From NCBI RefSeq assembly GCF_042679085.1, contig NZ_JBHTLQ010000018.1:1-64000 (forward strand): 64,000 bases of DNA. Reading direction: 5' to 3'. The position numbers and the translations under genes are program-made. Within the stretch, counting starts at the first letter, position 1. The number at the start of each line of letters is the position of its first letter. This document shows positions 62,638-64,000 of this stretch, piece after piece. The notes under the pieces were generated by a model that had not been told where the DNA came from, searched no databases, and worked only from the letters and a program-made list of their open reading frames with translations. The stretch is from Phenylobacterium conjunctum. Its GTDB lineage: Bacteria; Pseudomonadota; Alphaproteobacteria; Caulobacterales; Caulobacteraceae.

Positions 62638-63590
62638 GGCGGATCCTCCGTAGGGGTGAGCTTGGCAGGATTTCGCCCGCGCCTGAAGAGGCCCGCCGCC
62701 AGGGGCGGGGCGGCGATGGCCAGGGGCAGCAGGTAGAAGAAGATCCGATAGGCCAGCATGGCCGCCGTCAGGTTGGCGCGGTCCACCTGAGGCAGGAGGG
62801 CGACCAGGGCGCCTTCGAACACCCCCAGCCCGCCCGGCACGCCGGAGAACAGTCCCGCCGCCATGGCGGTCAGGTAGGCCCCGGCGAAGTTGGCCAGGGG
62901 CGGCGGCTCGCCGGGCAGGACCAGCCACATCAGCACCGCCGCCAGGATCACGTCGGTCAGCCCGAAGCCGAACTGGGTGAGGCCAAGCCAGAGCGGCGGC
63001 AGGGAGAGCTCATGGCCGAACAGCACCAGCCGACCCCGGACCAGGGCGCAGGCCGCCAGATAGGCGAAGGGCCCGGCCACCAGCAGCCCGCCCAACAGGC
63101 GCAACGGTCCGGCCGGCGCATGCAGGACGGCGAAGGCCTCCGGCGGCGCGACCAGGAAACTCAGGCCCGCCAGGGCCGCCAGCCCCAGGCCGAAGGAGAC
63201 CGCCGCATAGACCGTCACCACCGCAGACTGGGCCACGCTCACCCCCTCGCGCGCCAGCATGCCGACCCTGACCGCGCCGCCGACCAGAGCGGCCATGCCC
63301 AGGCTGTTGGCCAGGGCGTGAGCGACAAAGGAGGTCCAGATCCCCCGCCCCCAACTGACCTTCGAGCCCAGCCAACGCAGGGCGATCTGCTCATTGACGC
63401 CCAGCAGCCCATAGCCGGCCAGGGACAGGACCGCCGCGGCGACAAGGCGCGCGGGCGTCAGGCTGGCCGCCGCCGCCGCGATCCGGGCCGGGGGCAGCTC
63501 ATGCAGCTCGCGCCACAGCACCCAGGCCGCCGCCGACAGCAAGAGGGCGGGGATAAGGATGTTGACCAGGGCTTTCGGCGGCTTCGCCAT
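62634..63590 (-). CDS. UPF0104 / lysylphosphatidylglycerol synthase transmembrane-type protein
   Basis: The 318-residue protein has about eight hydrophobic helices. It also has the UPF0104 features ALANSLGMAALVGGAVRVGML (with the small-residue G-x-x-x-R region) and AGLFSGVPGGLGVFEGALVALLP, matching the P-x-x-x-G-x-x-E signature. Such modules form the flippase part of MprF. This protein lacks the C-terminal synthase, so it may move a lipid rather than make one. The start MAKPPKALV at 63590 is used. It is the first gene of the pair with the PNPOx-family gene. Confidence 0.85.
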   Translation of the reverse strand: MAKPPKALVNILIPALLLSAAAWVLWRELHELPPARIAAAAASLTPARLVAAAVLSLAGYGLLGVNEQIALRWLGSKVSWGRGIWTSFVAHALANSLGMAALVGGAVRVGMLAREGVSVAQSAVVTVYAAVSFGLGLAALAGLSFLVAPPEAFAVLHAPAGPLRLLGGLLVAGPFAYLAACALVRGRLVLFGHELSLPPLWLGLTQFGFGLTDVILAAVLMWLVLPGEPPPLANFAGAYLTAMAAGLFSGVPGGLGVFEGALVALLPQVDRANLTAAMLAYRIFFYLLPLAIAAPPLAAGLFRRGRNPAKLTPTEDPP

Positions 63591-63764
63591 AGGGGTCTCC
63601 GGCCCGGGGCGGCCCGGCCTGTTGTCGGCATCAGAGGTCGGTTCGGCGCCGACGGGCAAGGGCGAAGGGTGCGGGCGGGCCGCCGCTGCCCGCTTGACGC
63701 CACGTCCGGCGGCGCGGCAAATGCGGCTACAAATTCAAACAACCGTTTTAGGGGGGCTGCGGCC

Positions 63765-64000
63765 ATGGGCCAACTGTTCGATCTGACCGGCAAGGTCGCC
63801 ATCATCACCGGCTCGTCCCGGGGCATCGGCAAGGCCACCGCCGAGCGTATGGCCGAGCACGGCGCCAAGGTGGTGATCTCCTCGCGCAAGGCCGGCCCCT
63901 GCGAAGAGGTCCGCGACGCCATCAACGCCAAGCATCCCGGCGCGGCCATCGCCGTCCCGGCCAATATCTCGTCCAAGGACGACCTGCAGAAGCTGGTGGA
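63765..64000 (+). CDS. Short-chain dehydrogenase/reductase, N-terminal part (3' truncated)
   Basis: The gene runs off the right edge of the window after 78 codons. MGQLFDLTGKVAIITGSSRGIGKATAERMAEHGAKVV shows the Rossmann cofactor motif TGxxxGIG (TGSSRGIG). The next basic residue in VISSRK points to NADP or NAD use that cannot be decided here. The catalytic Ser-Tyr-Lys lies beyond the window. The ATG at 63765 follows AGGGGGG. The substrate is unknown. Confidence 0.88.
   Translation, partial: MGQLFDLTGKVAIITGSSRGIGKATAERMAEHGAKVVISSRKAGPCEEVRDAINAKHPGAAIAVPANISSKDDLQKLV

Overview
This is a GC-rich, densely coding chromosomal segment, most likely from a member of the Caulobacteraceae (Phenylobacterium- or Caulobacter-like alphaproteobacterium). 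The evidence is a TipF-type degenerate EAL protein, a BamF/DUF3035-type lipoprotein near lspA and ileS, a PutA without a DNA-binding domain paired with a divergent Lrp regulator, a large TonB-dependent receptor, a CtrA-like box with a GANTC site ahead of nrdA, and overall codon use. I see no rRNA, tRNA, CRISPR array, prophage or insertion sequence, so this looks like ordinary core/accessory chromosome. The window cuts an OmpA-family gene at its left end and a short-chain dehydrogenase gene at its right end.

Layout. 1-6.6 kb: OmpA-like C-terminus and terminator, lrp/putA divergent pair, SLC13/TrkA-C permease, GDT1-type cation exporter. 7-12.8 kb: nrdA and nrdB, separated by two tandem LpxR-like outer membrane genes and a GST. 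Both nrd genes carry tandem NrdR-type boxes offset by exactly 31 bp. 12.8-19.8 kb: HtpX, a dicarboxylate/amino-acid symporter, AMP nucleosidase, hydrolase, tyrosine phosphatase, class V aminotransferase. 19.8-27.7 kb: TonB receptor, Tat-exported dienelactone hydrolase, TadA, RluB-type pseudouridine synthase overlapping an enoyl-CoA hydratase, RsmD, YjhX-like protein, TipA-type MerR. 27.8-36.4 kb: DUF2157/GDYXXLXY pair, MutL, TraB/GumN protein, DUF1737, BamF-like lipoprotein, DUF1254 protein, AraC regulator, LspA. 36.4-49.4 kb: IleS with a foldable leader, VOC protein, HtrA-like protease, RibF, MaoC, NlpE-like lipoprotein, HAD hydrolase, TipF, 3-hydroxybutyryl-CoA dehydrogenase, EtfA/EtfB, a small membrane protein, cobalamin adenosyltransferase and a HIG1-type protein. 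49.9-64 kb: two TetR regulators, acyl-CoA dehydrogenase, two proteins of unknown function, hydrolase, Rieske oxygenase, GH13 glucosidase, ClpP-like protein, extensin-like protein, DAHP synthase with an aromatic leader-peptide attenuator, a PNPOx-family protein, a UPF0104-type membrane protein and the start of an SDR.

Themes. Several genes belong to fatty-acid/acyl-CoA catabolism (acyl-CoA dehydrogenase, enoyl-CoA hydratase, MaoC, 3-hydroxyacyl-CoA dehydrogenase, ETF) but are dispersed rather than in one operon. Others serve deoxynucleotide supply, envelope biogenesis and translation/RNA modification. The most interesting item is a complete transcription attenuator ahead of the DAHP synthase gene (61768-61898): a 26-codon leader peptide with a Tyr/Trp/Phe-rich run, an 8-bp perfect antiterminator pairing, and a 9-bp terminator stem followed by a U tract. 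Palindromic intergenic repeats of two related families are scattered through the window; one supplies the last codons of tadA.
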